This document shows positions 9,697-17,678 of a stretch of DNA of 64,000 bases, piece by piece; position 1 is the first letter of the stretch; each line of letters opens with the position of its first letter. Position numbers and translations under genes: made by a program. The notes under the pieces were generated by a model, which saw only the letters and a list, made by a program, of their open reading frames with translations, searched no databases and was not told where the DNA came from. The DNA comes from an uncultured Dialister sp. Its GTDB lineage: Bacteria > Bacillota > Negativicutes > Veillonellales > Dialisteraceae. Location of the stretch: NCBI GenBank assembly GCA_900759415.1, contig CAAEVC010000155.1, forward strand, positions 62,001 through 126,000, read 5' to 3'.

Positions 9697-9911
9697 ATAA
9701 GCATCAACAGGTCTGTGGCTGAAAGTCGATGGCAGTCGCAGCCAAAACGATCCACGTAACGCAGAAAAAATTTCTGCTGAGCATGGTGCGGTTTAGAAGT
9801 AAGTCCTGCCGGGAAAACCGAGAGGGTTAGTAGTGAGAGGAAGACACCGGGTAGCGAACGCTCCAGCAGGCGGGTGTGGGGTCAAAAGCCAGGTCAGCTG
9901 TAGGTGCTTAT
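9697..9911 (+). ncRNA. Structured non-coding RNA of unknown class
   Basis: No plausible protein is encoded here, yet a strong promoter starts it and its ends pair. Bases 9697-9705 pair with 9903-9911 over nine positions (one G-U), making a closing stem exactly at the predicted transcript start. Inside are a six-pair stem (9716-9721 with 9739-9744), a perfect seven-pair hairpin with an AAA loop (9761-9767 with 9771-9777), and likely long-range pairs CCTGC 9805-9809 with GCAGG 9866-9870 and ACACC 9844-9848 with GGTGT 9873-9877. Size (about 215 nt) and closed architecture suggest a stand-alone functional RNA. I could not match it to RNase P, tmRNA, 6S or SRP RNA; raiA-like RNA is a guess to test. 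Confidence 0.6.
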
Positions 9912-9939
9912 AACTTTATACATGCGATGATCAAAATAA

Positions 9940-10133
9940 GTAATGAAGATCACCCTTTAGAGAGGACATGGATGGTGAAAATGTCCGGGAAGGTTTTCAC
10001 GAAATGCATTTGGGAGCTGAAAAGGGGAAATGGCAGTATCCTTTTCCGCAGGTTTGCGATACAAACATCGTGAGCGGCTTATGCCGACAGAGTGGAATAA
10101 CGGGCCACCGTCTCTGTGAGGCGGTGGCTTTTT
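9940..10133 (+). promoter_or_regulatory. Cysteine-specific T-box leader of cysS
   Basis: The stem I apex is formed by GGACAT (9964-9969) and ATGTCC (9981-9986), enclosing the typical GGATGGTGA loop. The specifier codon is TGC (Cys) at 10005-10007, followed by the usual GGGAGC. The tRNA-acceptor-binding part around 10091-10104 reads AGTGGAATAACGGG; TGGA would pair with the UCCA end expected of tRNA-Cys. The core departs from the common GGTGGNACCGCG. A terminator hairpin (10104-10128) with a T-run ends the leader. Uncharged tRNA-Cys should permit read-through into cysS. The 5' limit is approximate. Confidence 0.85.
10104..10133 (+). terminator. T-box terminator hairpin
   Basis: An 11-pair stem with one T-G wobble, GCCACCGTCTC at 10104-10114 against GAGGCGGTGGC at 10118-10128, with a three-base loop and a T-run. 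It overlaps the T-box antiterminator bases, as expected for a transcriptional T-box switch. Confidence 0.85.
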
Positions 10134-10146
10134 CAATGAAATAAAG

Positions 10147-10190
10147 AAAACCTGTGGATTAAAAATGCAGGAATCATCCTGCGGTTTTCT
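10147..10190 (+). promoter_or_regulatory. Second hairpin between T-box and cysS
   Basis: AGAAAACC pairs with GGTTTTCT around an inner GCAGGA/TCCTGC hairpin with an ATCA loop. It lies after the T-box terminator and about 35 bases before the cysS start, with no T-run. It could protect the mRNA or mark a processing site; the role is unknown. Confidence 0.4.
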
Positions 10191-10224
10191 GTACATAAAA
10201 AAGCTCGTAAATGGAGGATTGTAA

Positions 10225-11670
10225 ATGGAAGAAATCAGAGTATACAACACCCTTACAAAAGAAAAAGAAGAATTCAAACCACTGGTACCAGGGGAAGCAA
10301 AGATCTATGTATGCGGAGTCACTCCGTATAACCATCCCCATATCGGCAATGCCCGTCCGGCAGTGACCTGGGATATCATCCGCCGCTATCTCGAATATAT
10401 CGGATATAAAGTAACCTTCGTTCAGAATTTTACCGACGTGGATGATAAAATCATCAACAAAGCTAATGCTGAAGGCAGCGACTGGAAGACCATTTCCGAC
10501 CGCTACATTGATGCTTATTTCAATGTCATGGATGCTCTCCATGTGCGCCGTGCAGATATCTATCCACGCGTTTCTGAACATATGGATGATATCATTAAAA
10601 TGGTACAGGGACTGATTGACAGACATCATGCCTATGTACTGGGCGGAGATGTATATTACGATATTTCCACCTTTGAACATTATGGTGAACTGTCTGGCAG
10701 AAAGATTGAAGATATGCTGGCTGGTGCCCGTATCGAAGTGAATGATGAAAAGAGAAATCCAGGAGACTTTGCTCTCTGGAAGGCAGCAAAACCGGGAGAA
10801 CCGTCCTGGGACAGCCCATGGGGCAAAGGCCGTCCAGGCTGGCACATCGAATGCTCTGCCATGTCCATCCATTATCTGGGAGAAACCTTTGATTTCCATG
10901 GAGGCGGCTCAGATCTGATTTTCCCGCATCATGAAAATGAAATCGCCCAGTCTGAAGGATGCACCGGACATCATTTCGTCAATTACTGGCTCCATAATGG
11001 ATTCATTACCATCAATTCTGAAAAGATGAGCAAGTCTTTGAACAATTTCTTCCTTGTGAAGGATGTACTGGAAAAATATTCCGGCGATGCACTCCGGTTC
11101 TTCCTCTTATCCACTCACTACAGAAGTCCTCTTGATTTTTCCGATGACCGTCTGGAAGAAGCAGAAAAGAATATGGAGAAACTGAAGGACGTTATTGGAA
11201 GAGTCAAAGAACTCAACGGCAAAGAAGGCAGTGAAAAGACAGAAGCTTCCACCACTCTTGAAAAGGCAGCAGAAGACAGCATGAAAGTCTTCCACGAAGC
11301 TATGGATGATGATTTCAATACCGGTCTTGCTACTGGCGCCATGTTTGAACTGGCTAAAGCCATCAACGTATACTATAACGAAATCCACAACGGCACCGGC
11401 TTTGATAAGGAAACCTTTGAAAAAGCAGGCAAAGCCTTCAAGACCATCCTTGATATCCTTGGTATTCTGGAAAAAGAATGGAAGAAGACAGAAGCTTACG
11501 ATGACAAGGATTACAATGATCTCATGAATGTAATTCTTGCAGTAAGACAGTCTGCAAGAAAAGCAAAACAGTATCAGCTGGCCGATGAAATCCGGGATAA
11601 GCTGGGAGAAATCGGTATCGTCATCGAAGATACTCCTACAGGAGCAAGGTGGAAGAAACGTGGAGTTTAA
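10225..11670 (+). CDS. cysS: Cysteinyl-tRNA synthetase
   Basis: Class I aminoacyl-tRNA synthetase of 481 residues that charges tRNA-Cys. The zinc-binding Cys30 (IYVCGVTPY), the HIGN signature at residues 39-42 and KMSKS near 266 are all present, and WHIECSAM and the HHENE zinc residues follow family order. The start is set by GGAGG upstream of the ATG. A Cys T-box precedes it, so expression should rise when tRNA-Cys is uncharged. It begins the conserved Firmicute string cysS-mrnC-rlmB-yacP. Confidence 0.97.
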   Translation: MEEIRVYNTLTKEKEEFKPLVPGEAKIYVCGVTPYNHPHIGNARPAVTWDIIRRYLEYIGYKVTFVQNFTDVDDKIINKANAEGSDWKTISDRYIDAYFNVMDALHVRRADIYPRVSEHMDDIIKMVQGLIDRHHAYVLGGDVYYDISTFEHYGELSGRKIEDMLAGARIEVNDEKRNPGDFALWKAAKPGEPSWDSPWGKGRPGWHIECSAMSIHYLGETFDFHGGGSDLIFPHHENEIAQSEGCTGHHFVNYWLHNGFITINSEKMSKSLNNFFLVKDVLEKYSGDALRFFLLSTHYRSPLDFSDDRLEEAEKNMEKLKDVIGRVKELNGKEGSEKTEASTTLEKAAEDSMKVFHEAMDDDFNTGLATGAMFELAKAINVYYNEIHNGTGFDKETFEKAGKAFKTILDILGILEKEWKKTEAYDDKDYNDLMNVILAVRQSARKAKQYQLADEIRDKLGEIGIVIEDTPTGARWKKRGV

Positions 11671-12133
11671 GCGGGTTTTATTTCTGAAAAAACAGATGGC
11701 TCATAAACTTGGAACAAAATCTCCTGTTCTTACGGAACAGGAGGTCTTTTCCATGGATGCACTGACTCTGGCTTACATGGGAGATGTGTGCTGGTCTTTC
11801 TTTATAAGAAAATCTCTGATAGATACAGGTATCTATAATGTACAGATTTTAAACAGTCTGGCTTCAGAGATCGTATCGGCCCGCTGCCAGAGCAGGCTCC
11901 TTTTTGAGCTGAAGGAACTTCTGAATGAAAGGGAACTCAAGGTCTGCAAGAGAGCAAGAAATACGAGCTCCCATGTACCAAAGAGTGCAACGGTAGAACA
12001 GTACCGGGAATCGACTGCTTTTGAGGCCCTTCTGGGATATCTCCATCTGTCCGGACAGGAAGAACGGATGCAGTTTATATTGAATAAGAGTCTTACGTAT
12101 GTGTCAGAGGAATTGAGCCATGAAGAAAGATAA
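11660..12133 (+). CDS. mrnC: Mini-ribonuclease III
   Basis: RNase III-like domain without the dsRNA-binding domain, about 157 residues, which in Bacillus matures 23S rRNA ends. LAYMGD is the catalytic-loop motif, and a helical RNase III core follows. I choose the GTG at 11660, with AGGTGG about seven bases upstream and just inside the end of cysS; longer starts would run deep into cysS. A shorter start at the ATG 11697 is possible. It overlaps rlmB by 14 bases. Confidence 0.88.
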   Translation: MEFKRVLFLKKQMAHKLGTKSPVLTEQEVFSMDALTLAYMGDVCWSFFIRKSLIDTGIYNVQILNSLASEIVSARCQSRLLFELKELLNERELKVCKRARNTSSHVPKSATVEQYRESTAFEALLGYLHLSGQEERMQFILNKSLTYVSEELSHEER

Positions 12134-12971
12134 TCGTAAGAATCCTTCTGTGAAGAAAGGAACCGGAGAGAGGACTCACCGGGATCATTCTCCCAGAAAT
12201 GACAGAAAATCCTTTAAGGGGAAAGAACATAAATCCTCCGGGGATCCTCTTCTTATCTGCGGGAGAAACAGTGTTATTGAATCTCTTCACAGCCAGGGAG
12301 TGCGCAAGATTTTCATCAAGGAAGGAAAGAAGGACGACCGGCTTCTTTCTATTGCCGCTCTGGCTGAGAAGATGAATGTGCCCTGTGAAGAAGTGCCGGA
12401 AAAGAAGCTCGATGAATGGGCTCCTGATGTGGTCCATCAGGGGGCAGCTGCTCTTTTAAAGCCTTATGAATATGCAGATCTGGATCAGGTGATTTCCCTT
12501 TGGGAAGGAAAGGATCCTGTACTGATTCTTCTTGACGGGCTTCAGGACGTAAGAAATCTGGGAGCCATCGTAAGGACTGCAGAATGTGCAGGCGCAGCGG
12601 CTGTGCTTCTTCCAAAACATAAAAGTCCGCCGGTGACGGCAGCAGCTATGAAGACCGCAGCTGGTGCTTTTGCCTACCTTCCTGTATGCCAGATCGGGAA
12701 TATCCGTCAGACCCTGGAATATCTGAAGAAAAAAGGATTCTGGGTCATCGGTGCCGATATGGATGGAGAAAGTCTTTACTATGATGCCAATCTGAAAGGA
12801 CCGCTGGTCATTGTCATGGGGGCAGAAGGAAAAGGTGTGAGCCCTCTCACAAAGAAACTGTGTGATTTCATGGTACGTATTCCGATGAAGGGACATATCT
12901 CTTCTTTGAACGTATCAGTAGCAGCAGCCCTTTTGATTTATGAAGCTGCAAAGCAGAGGAACCCTTCATGA
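12120..12971 (+). CDS. rlmB: TrmH-family 23S rRNA 2'-O-ribose methyltransferase (RlmB-like)
   Basis: SpoU/TrmH family protein of 283 residues. A Lys/Arg-rich N-terminal tail of about 40 residues precedes the substrate-binding L30e-like domain. The knotted catalytic domain shows LDGLQDVRNLGAIVRTAE near 140, VMGAEGKGVS near 238 and SLNVSVAAALLIYEA at the end, the three TrmH motifs. By family it should methylate G2251 of 23S rRNA. It overlaps both neighbours and lies in the cysS operon. Confidence 0.9.
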   Translation: MKKDNRKNPSVKKGTGERTHRDHSPRNDRKSFKGKEHKSSGDPLLICGRNSVIESLHSQGVRKIFIKEGKKDDRLLSIAALAEKMNVPCEEVPEKKLDEWAPDVVHQGAAALLKPYEYADLDQVISLWEGKDPVLILLDGLQDVRNLGAIVRTAECAGAAAVLLPKHKSPPVTAAAMKTAAGAFAYLPVCQIGNIRQTLEYLKKKGFWVIGADMDGESLYYDANLKGPLVIVMGAEGKGVSPLTKKLCDFMVRIPMKGHISSLNVSVAAALLIYEAAKQRNPS

Positions 12972-13474
12972 AAGATCTTTATCTGGTAGATGGATATAAC
13001 GTCATCTTCTGGAAACCGGAAGTCTTTGACAGGACAGATCTGGAATCCAGCCGTAAGAAACTGATTGACCTGATGCAGGATTATGGTGCCCATAATGATA
13101 TCGAGGTGATCATTGTATTCGACGGACAGGGGATGTCCACAAAGGTGAGAATCGAAGAGATTGCCGATTCCTTCACTGTTGTATTTACCCCATCCCGCAT
13201 GACTGCAGACAGCTATATTGAAAAAGAATCGTATCTCAGAAAAGATGAGTACCGTCATATATATGTAGTCACATCAGATGGACCGGAACAGAGTCAGGTC
13301 CTTGGCAATGGAGCCTATCGGGTGGCGGTAGATGACCTGATGCGGCAGGTCGCGAAGGATAAGGAAGTCCAGTCTACATTCATCAGCCATAATAACCGGA
13401 AGAATCTGAGAAGTGAAATAGGGAGAGCCCTTCCCAGATCTGTCCAGGAAAAGCTGGACAAATTAAGAAAATAA
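12968..13474 (+). CDS. NYN-domain ribonuclease (YacP/Rae1-like)
   Basis: A 168-residue PIN-like NYN domain protein. The opening LVDGYNVIF supplies the first conserved Asp and Asn, and VIIVFDGQG and VVTSDGPEQ supply further acidic residues. Bacillus Rae1 (YacP), encoded in the same place after rlmB, is an endoribonuclease acting on mRNA in the ribosomal A site. The start overlaps the rlmB stop in an ATGA. Function is inferred from family and synteny. Confidence 0.85.
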   Translation: MKDLYLVDGYNVIFWKPEVFDRTDLESSRKKLIDLMQDYGAHNDIEVIIVFDGQGMSTKVRIEEIADSFTVVFTPSRMTADSYIEKESYLRKDEYRHIYVVTSDGPEQSQVLGNGAYRVAVDDLMRQVAKDKEVQSTFISHNNRKNLRSEIGRALPRSVQEKLDKLRK

Positions 13475-13538
13475 GGATTGAAAACACAGAATGGCAGATT
13501 CTGATATCTGTAATTCCTGTATTTCTTTATTTTCCCGG

Positions 13539-13567
13539 TTGACCCTGTTCATGGATTAGTATAAAAT
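13539..13567 (+). promoter_or_regulatory. Promoter for secG
   Basis: TTGACC at 13539-13544 and TAAAAT at 13562-13567 are 17 bases apart; an overlapping TATAAA starts at 13560. It is the only good promoter in the gap between the cysS operon and secG. Confidence 0.55.
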
Positions 13568-13638
13568 AATCTTGATATTGGCGTTTTATTTAACGAATGA
13601 TTCTGTCTTGCGGAAGGCAGGATTAAGGAGGATTTAGA

Positions 13639-13875
13639 GTGAAGTACTTTTTAATTGGATTGACATTTGTTATTTCTTTAATGCTGATCGTAGTTGTAAT
13701 AGGTCAGGAATCCAAGCAGGCTGGTATGGGCTCTGCACTTGGCGGCGGCGCTGAAAACATGGCTGGTGGAAAGACAAGAGGCAAGGATGCCGTATTGTCC
13801 AAGTTTACCGTTGTCTTCGGTATTTCTTTTGCTGTTCTCTGCCTTGTGCTGGGAAGATATATGAACACTTTCTGA
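13639..13875 (+). CDS. secG: Preprotein translocase subunit SecG
   Basis: Small membrane protein of 78 residues with two hydrophobic segments (about 3-22 and 54-73) joined by a Gly-rich loop containing GMGSALGGG. This is the standard SecG topology, and the protein helps SecYEG export. The GTG start is supported by AAGGAGG about eight bases upstream. It is followed by a terminator, then rnr and smpB, the common Firmicute secG-rnr-smpB order. Confidence 0.93.
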   Translation: MKYFLIGLTFVISLMLIVVVIGQESKQAGMGSALGGGAENMAGGKTRGKDAVLSKFTVVFGISFAVLCLVLGRYMNTF

Positions 13876-13889
13876 TAATGATGGTGGGG

Positions 13890-13917
13890 GGCTTGCCTGT
13901 GCAAGCCTTTTTATTTT
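13890..13917 (+). terminator. Terminator after secG
   Basis: GGCTTGC pairs with GCAAGCC around a CTGT loop, followed by a T-rich tract. Some read-through into rnr is likely, because no strong promoter is obvious before rnr. Confidence 0.8.
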
Positions 13918-14006
13918 GCCCTTGCGGTTGAATCGTATTTCATGTAGTCTAAAGATATAGAAAAGATATTGTTTTACGGGGAAACCCTTTCATATGGGAG
14001 ATATAT

Positions 14007-16049
14007 ATGGAAAAGAAAGAACTGTTATCGTATAAACCAGGGGTTATTCTGCAGGGAACTTACAAATCGTATGGACGTTTTGGTTTTCTTATCACCGATG
14101 ATGACCATGAGGACGTTTATATTGCAGAAAAAGACCATCTGAATGCAGTTAATAATGATATTGTAGAAGTTAAAACAAAAAAGGGAGAAACCGGTCGGCA
14201 TAATACAGAAGGGGTTATTACGGAAGTCCTTGAAAGGGCAAATGATACTTTTGTATGTACTTACGAAATGACCAGCGACGGGGGAGATGCCGTACCGATT
14301 GATGAAAAAGTGGATATGGTCATCCACATTCCTATTGGTGATGAACTGGAAGCTACTACCGGTGCAAGAGTGGTAGTGGAGGTCACCCGCTGGCCGGGCC
14401 ACTGGACTGACGCAGAAGGCAGGGTCAAGGAAATCATCGGATACAAGGGAGATAAGGGACTTGATATAGATATTATCATTGCACAGCACAGGCTGCCCCA
14501 TGTATTTTCCGATGATTTAATGGATGAAGCTGATCATCTTCCAAGAAATATTTCTATGGAAGAAGGGCTGAAAGATTTCAGGGATACGCCTATTGTCACC
14601 ATTGACGGCCCGGATTCCAAGGATCTGGACGATGCGGTTTACTGTGAAAAGAAGGAAAACGGACATTTCCGGCTGGAAGTCCATATTGCCGATGTATCCC
14701 GCTATGTGAAGAAAGGTTCTCTTCTCGATGATGAAGCTTATAGAAGAGGAACCAGTGTGTATCTGGCTGACCGGGTCATCCCGATGCTGCCATTCCAGCT
14801 GTCCAATGATCTCTGCAGCCTTAATCATGATGAGGACCGGTATGCCATGTCCTGCATTATGGATGTATCGCCTGATGGAAGTGTAAAGACAGAATGCATT
14901 TCCCCATCCATCGTACGGGTGGCAAGAAGATGCAGCTATCCGGAAATCAATAAAGCTTTTGAGGAAGGTCTTGCGACCGAAGATCTAAAACTTCACCTTC
15001 CCATGCTCTATGATCTGAAGGAATGTGCGGAAGCGCTCCGAAAGAACCGCCACCTGCGGGGGGCTCTAGATTTTGATTTCCCGGAATACAAGGTCGTTCT
15101 CGATGAAGAAGGCACGCCCCTCCGTATTGAAAAAAGAATCCGGGGCGATGCGGAGCGAATGATTGAAGACAGCATGATCGCCGCCAATGAAGCGGTAGCC
15201 CGTTTCCTTGAAAAGACAGGTCATACTTCTATCTACCGCGTCCATGATCATCCTGATGAAGAGAAACTGGATTCCTTAAAGCGGTTAATGGCTATTATGG
15301 GCCTTTCCATCCATATTCCTGAAAAGGCTGAACCAAAAGATATTCAAAAACTTCTGGAAACTGTGAAAGGAAATGATCTGGAATCGGTAGTTCAGGTAAT
15401 GACCCTCCGCTCCCTGCCGCAGGCCTGCTACAGCACAGATAACATAGGACACTTCGGCATTGCCAGCACCTGTTATACCCACTTTACATCGCCTATCCGC
15501 CGCTATCCGGATCTCATTGTGCATCGGCTCATCCGCCAGGCTATCCATGATGACATGAGCAAGGCAGCGAGAAAGAAGCAGACCGAATTCCTGCTGAGAG
15601 CTGCAGATCACTGCTCTGAAACAGAGAAGAATGCCACAGATACAGAACGGGATGTAGACGATTTAAAGATGACAGAATACATGGTTCCCTTCGTGGGAGA
15701 ACCATTCGATGCCCATATCACCGGGATTACAAAGTTTGGTATCTTTGTGGGCCTTGATAACGGAGTAGAAGGCCTTATCCATGTAAGTGCCATGGATGAT
15801 GATGAATACATCTATCATGAAGATACCATGACTATGACTGGAAGATTCTCCGGTACCGTCTATGCCATGGGCATGCCGGTCAGGGTCACTCTGGTCAAGG
15901 CGGATAAGGAAAGACGGGAAATCGATTTCATCCTTGGGGAAATCCATTCTCCTCTGAATTTAGAGAAGAAAACAAGAAGTTCATCGAAATCCCATTCCAG
16001 GAAGAAACTGAAGAAAGACAAGAAGCAGGCAAAAGGCAGAAAAAAATAA
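14007..16049 (+). CDS. rnr: Ribonuclease R
   Basis: RNase II-family 3'-5' exoribonuclease of 680 residues that degrades structured RNA and works with trans-translation. Cold-shock OB domains fill about residues 1-180; the RNB catalytic domain contains GPDSKDLDDAV near 200 with its metal-binding aspartates; an S1 domain (GITKFGIFVGL) lies near 572. The last 30 residues are very Lys/Arg-rich, as in RNase R tails. smpB follows 19 bases downstream behind an AGGAGG site. Confidence 0.96.
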   Translation: MEKKELLSYKPGVILQGTYKSYGRFGFLITDDDHEDVYIAEKDHLNAVNNDIVEVKTKKGETGRHNTEGVITEVLERANDTFVCTYEMTSDGGDAVPIDEKVDMVIHIPIGDELEATTGARVVVEVTRWPGHWTDAEGRVKEIIGYKGDKGLDIDIIIAQHRLPHVFSDDLMDEADHLPRNISMEEGLKDFRDTPIVTIDGPDSKDLDDAVYCEKKENGHFRLEVHIADVSRYVKKGSLLDDEAYRRGTSVYLADRVIPMLPFQLSNDLCSLNHDEDRYAMSCIMDVSPDGSVKTECISPSIVRVARRCSYPEINKAFEEGLATEDLKLHLPMLYDLKECAEALRKNRHLRGALDFDFPEYKVVLDEEGTPLRIEKRIRGDAERMIEDSMIAANEAVARFLEKTGHTSIYRVHDHPDEEKLDSLKRLMAIMGLSIHIPEKAEPKDIQKLLETVKGNDLESVVQVMTLRSLPQACYSTDNIGHFGIASTCYTHFTSPIRRYPDLIVHRLIRQAIHDDMSKAARKKQTEFLLRAADHCSETEKNATDTERDVDDLKMTEYMVPFVGEPFDAHITGITKFGIFVGLDNGVEGLIHVSAMDDDEYIYHEDTMTMTGRFSGTVYAMGMPVRVTLVKADKERREIDFILGEIHSPLNLEKKTRSSSKSHSRKKLKKDKKQAKGRKK

Positions 16050-16068
16050 AAATAATCAGGAGGACTGA

Positions 16069-16551
16069 ATGGCCAGCATTAAGGGAAAATCTGCGCCGCC
16101 GGTAATTTCAAACCGGCAGGCTCATCATAATTATTTTGTTCATGAAACCTATGAATGCGGTATCGCACTTACAGGAACTGAAGTGAAATCCATCAGAGCG
16201 GGAAAGGTGAATCTGAGAGACAGTTTTGCCAAAATAGAAAAGGGAGAAGTGTATCTCTGGAATGCCCATATCAGTCCCTATGAACAGGGAAATATTTTTA
16301 ATCATGATCCGGTGCGTACAAGAAAACTTCTTCTCCATAAACAGGAAATCCGTAAAATTGAGATGAAGCTCAAAACGAAAGGATACACCCTGATTCCTCT
16401 GAAAATGTATTTCAAACATGGAAAAGTCAAGGTGGAAATCGGTACGGCTACCGGTAAAAAGCTGTATGATAAACGGCAGGATATGGCTGAAAATGCAGCT
16501 AAACGGGATCTGAACAGAAGAATCAAAGAACAGAGATATGACTGGAGATAA
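16069..16551 (+). CDS. smpB: SsrA (tmRNA)-binding protein SmpB
   Basis: Protein of 160 residues that binds tmRNA to rescue stalled ribosomes. The OB-barrel signatures are visible: [18 protein letters not shown] near 18, [19 protein letters not shown] near 40 and the basic C-terminal tail. The tmRNA gene, often next to smpB, is not in the 227 bases that follow. A hairpin at 16560-16584 probably ends the transcript. Confidence 0.96.
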   Translation: MASIKGKSAPPVISNRQAHHNYFVHETYECGIALTGTEVKSIRAGKVNLRDSFAKIEKGEVYLWNAHISPYEQGNIFNHDPVRTRKLLLHKQEIRKIEMKLKTKGYTLIPLKMYFKHGKVKVEIGTATGKKLYDKRQDMAENAAKRDLNRRIKEQRYDWR

Positions 16552-16559
16552 TAGAAATG

Positions 16560-16584
16560 GAGGGGCTGTGAAATACAGTCCCTC
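16560..16584 (+). terminator. Hairpin after smpB, probable terminator
   Basis: GAGGGGCTGT pairs with ACAGTCCCTC (one mismatch-type G-T) around a GAAAT-type loop. The tract after it is only moderately T-rich. Confidence 0.6.
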
Positions 16585-16687
16585 TTCGATTCTTAAAAAC
16601 AGTCATTACCGGTACATGGAAATTTTGTTTTCAGAATCTATGGAAAGCATTTCCGACACCTGGGAAATATTTATGGCGGGATACACT

Positions 16688-16715
16688 TTTGCATTTTGTA
16701 AATAACTGCTATAAT
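16688..16715 (+). promoter_or_regulatory. Promoter for the Tudor-like repeat gene
   Basis: TATAAT at 16710-16715 is perfect; the -35 is TTTGCA at 16688-16693 with a 16-base spacer. It lies 64 bases before the ATG at 16779. Confidence 0.5.
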
Positions 16716-16778
16716 AAGCTAATACGAAATCTGAAACGTGTGAAGAATTTGCAACAACGGACTGTAAAAGGAGTAACG

Positions 16779-17585
16779 ATGGAAAAAGAGAAGAAACCTT
16801 TTCACAAGGGAAAGAAAGCTTTTCATAAAGGCAGAAGGAACGAACAGGGAAAAGGATTCAGAAGAAGAAAACTGGAACCAGGTGTAGAATTTGAAGACCG
16901 CAGGCTGGGTGTCGGAATCGTCAGAAAACTGACAGATGATGGCATTGTTGTAGCTTTTGGCGATGTGGAAAAAGTGATTCCCAGAAAGAAAAGAGAGTTT
17001 TCCGGTAAGAGTGCGGTGAACAGAGCTCCCCGGGAAAGAACTGAGAAAAAGGAAATTTTAACTTTCCATGTCAATCCGGAAAGAACAGACCATAAAAAAG
17101 AACATCCCATCCGGAAGAAAGAAGCGGTTGTCGGACTGGAAGTCACCGATGAAACTCTGGGAAAAGGTACAGTCAGCCGTATTACAGAACGGGGCGTATA
17201 TGTCACTTATGAAACTACCGGTGAACATGTGCTGTATCCTGTAGGACTTCCGGCAAAGCTTTTAAACAGTGCATTCCCAAAGACAAGAAAAGAAAACAAG
17301 GCGGAATCACCGAAGGGTAAGGGAAGGACCTATAGAGTTCCTGAAAAGCAGGAAAAAGTTCAGAAAAAAGTGGCGGCTCATACCGCCAGAGAGACCCACA
17401 GGGGAAATACGCATTACATTGAACTGGGAGAGGGGACTCTCGTATATTCTCCTCTTTATGGAGAAGGAACTATTTCAGAAATTGCAGATGGTCATATGAC
17501 TGTTGAATTCCAGGATGATACAAAAGACTTTGTTTACCCCAATGCTTTTGCTGATGGAAGTATCTCTGTTGTAGAAAAAGAATAA
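16779..17585 (+). CDS. Basic protein with three Tudor/SH3-like repeats, function unknown
   Basis: I do not recognise a named family. The start at 16779 is supported by AAAGGAG seven bases upstream, giving 268 residues. The first 30 residues are almost all Lys, Arg, His and Gly. Three copies of a roughly 35-residue unit follow, at about 35-68, 119-154 and 219-254. Each has G..(V/F)..(P/D)..(L/Y)G.G(I/T)(V/I)..(I/L), then a V.F/Y strand and a final (V/Y)(I/Y)P. This resembles the small beta-barrel at the end of PcrA/UvrD helicases. Linkers are basic and low in complexity. It has its own promoter and terminator. An RNA-, ribosome- or RNA polymerase-binding role is an inference from charge and fold. 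Confidence 0.7.
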   Translation: MEKEKKPFHKGKKAFHKGRRNEQGKGFRRRKLEPGVEFEDRRLGVGIVRKLTDDGIVVAFGDVEKVIPRKKREFSGKSAVNRAPRERTEKKEILTFHVNPERTDHKKEHPIRKKEAVVGLEVTDETLGKGTVSRITERGVYVTYETTGEHVLYPVGLPAKLLNSAFPKTRKENKAESPKGKGRTYRVPEKQEKVQKKVAAHTARETHRGNTHYIELGEGTLVYSPLYGEGTISEIADGHMTVEFQDDTKDFVYPNAFADGSISVVEKE

Positions 17586-17594
17586 AACCAGTCA

Positions 17595-17620
17595 GATGCA
17601 CCGGAAGGTGCATCTTTTTC
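17595..17620 (+). terminator. Terminator after the Tudor-like repeat gene
   Basis: GATGCACC pairs perfectly with GGTGCATC around a GGAA loop and is followed by five T. Confidence 0.9.
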
Positions 17621-17665
17621 ATAATAAAAGAAGCTGCTCAGATGAATTGTCATTTGAGCAGCTTC
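17615..17665 (-). terminator. Terminator for the amidase/GerMN operon (minus strand)
   Basis: On the minus strand an 11-pair perfect stem (17630-17640 with 17655-17665) is followed by a T-rich tract. It separates the convergent plus- and minus-strand genes. Confidence 0.8.
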
Positions 17666-17678
17666 TCAGTTTTTCTGA

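Noticed and set aside
9697..10133. RNase P RNA, tmRNA, 6S or SRP RNA gene
   Set aside because: The GAGGAAAGTCC core of RNase P, a tRNA-like end with tag frame for tmRNA, the single long bubble of 6S and the SRP tetraloop domain are all missing. The second half is clearly a T-box.
16552..16778. tmRNA gene next to smpB
   Set aside because: The 227 bases contain a terminator hairpin and a promoter but no tRNA-like acceptor ends or tag sequence.
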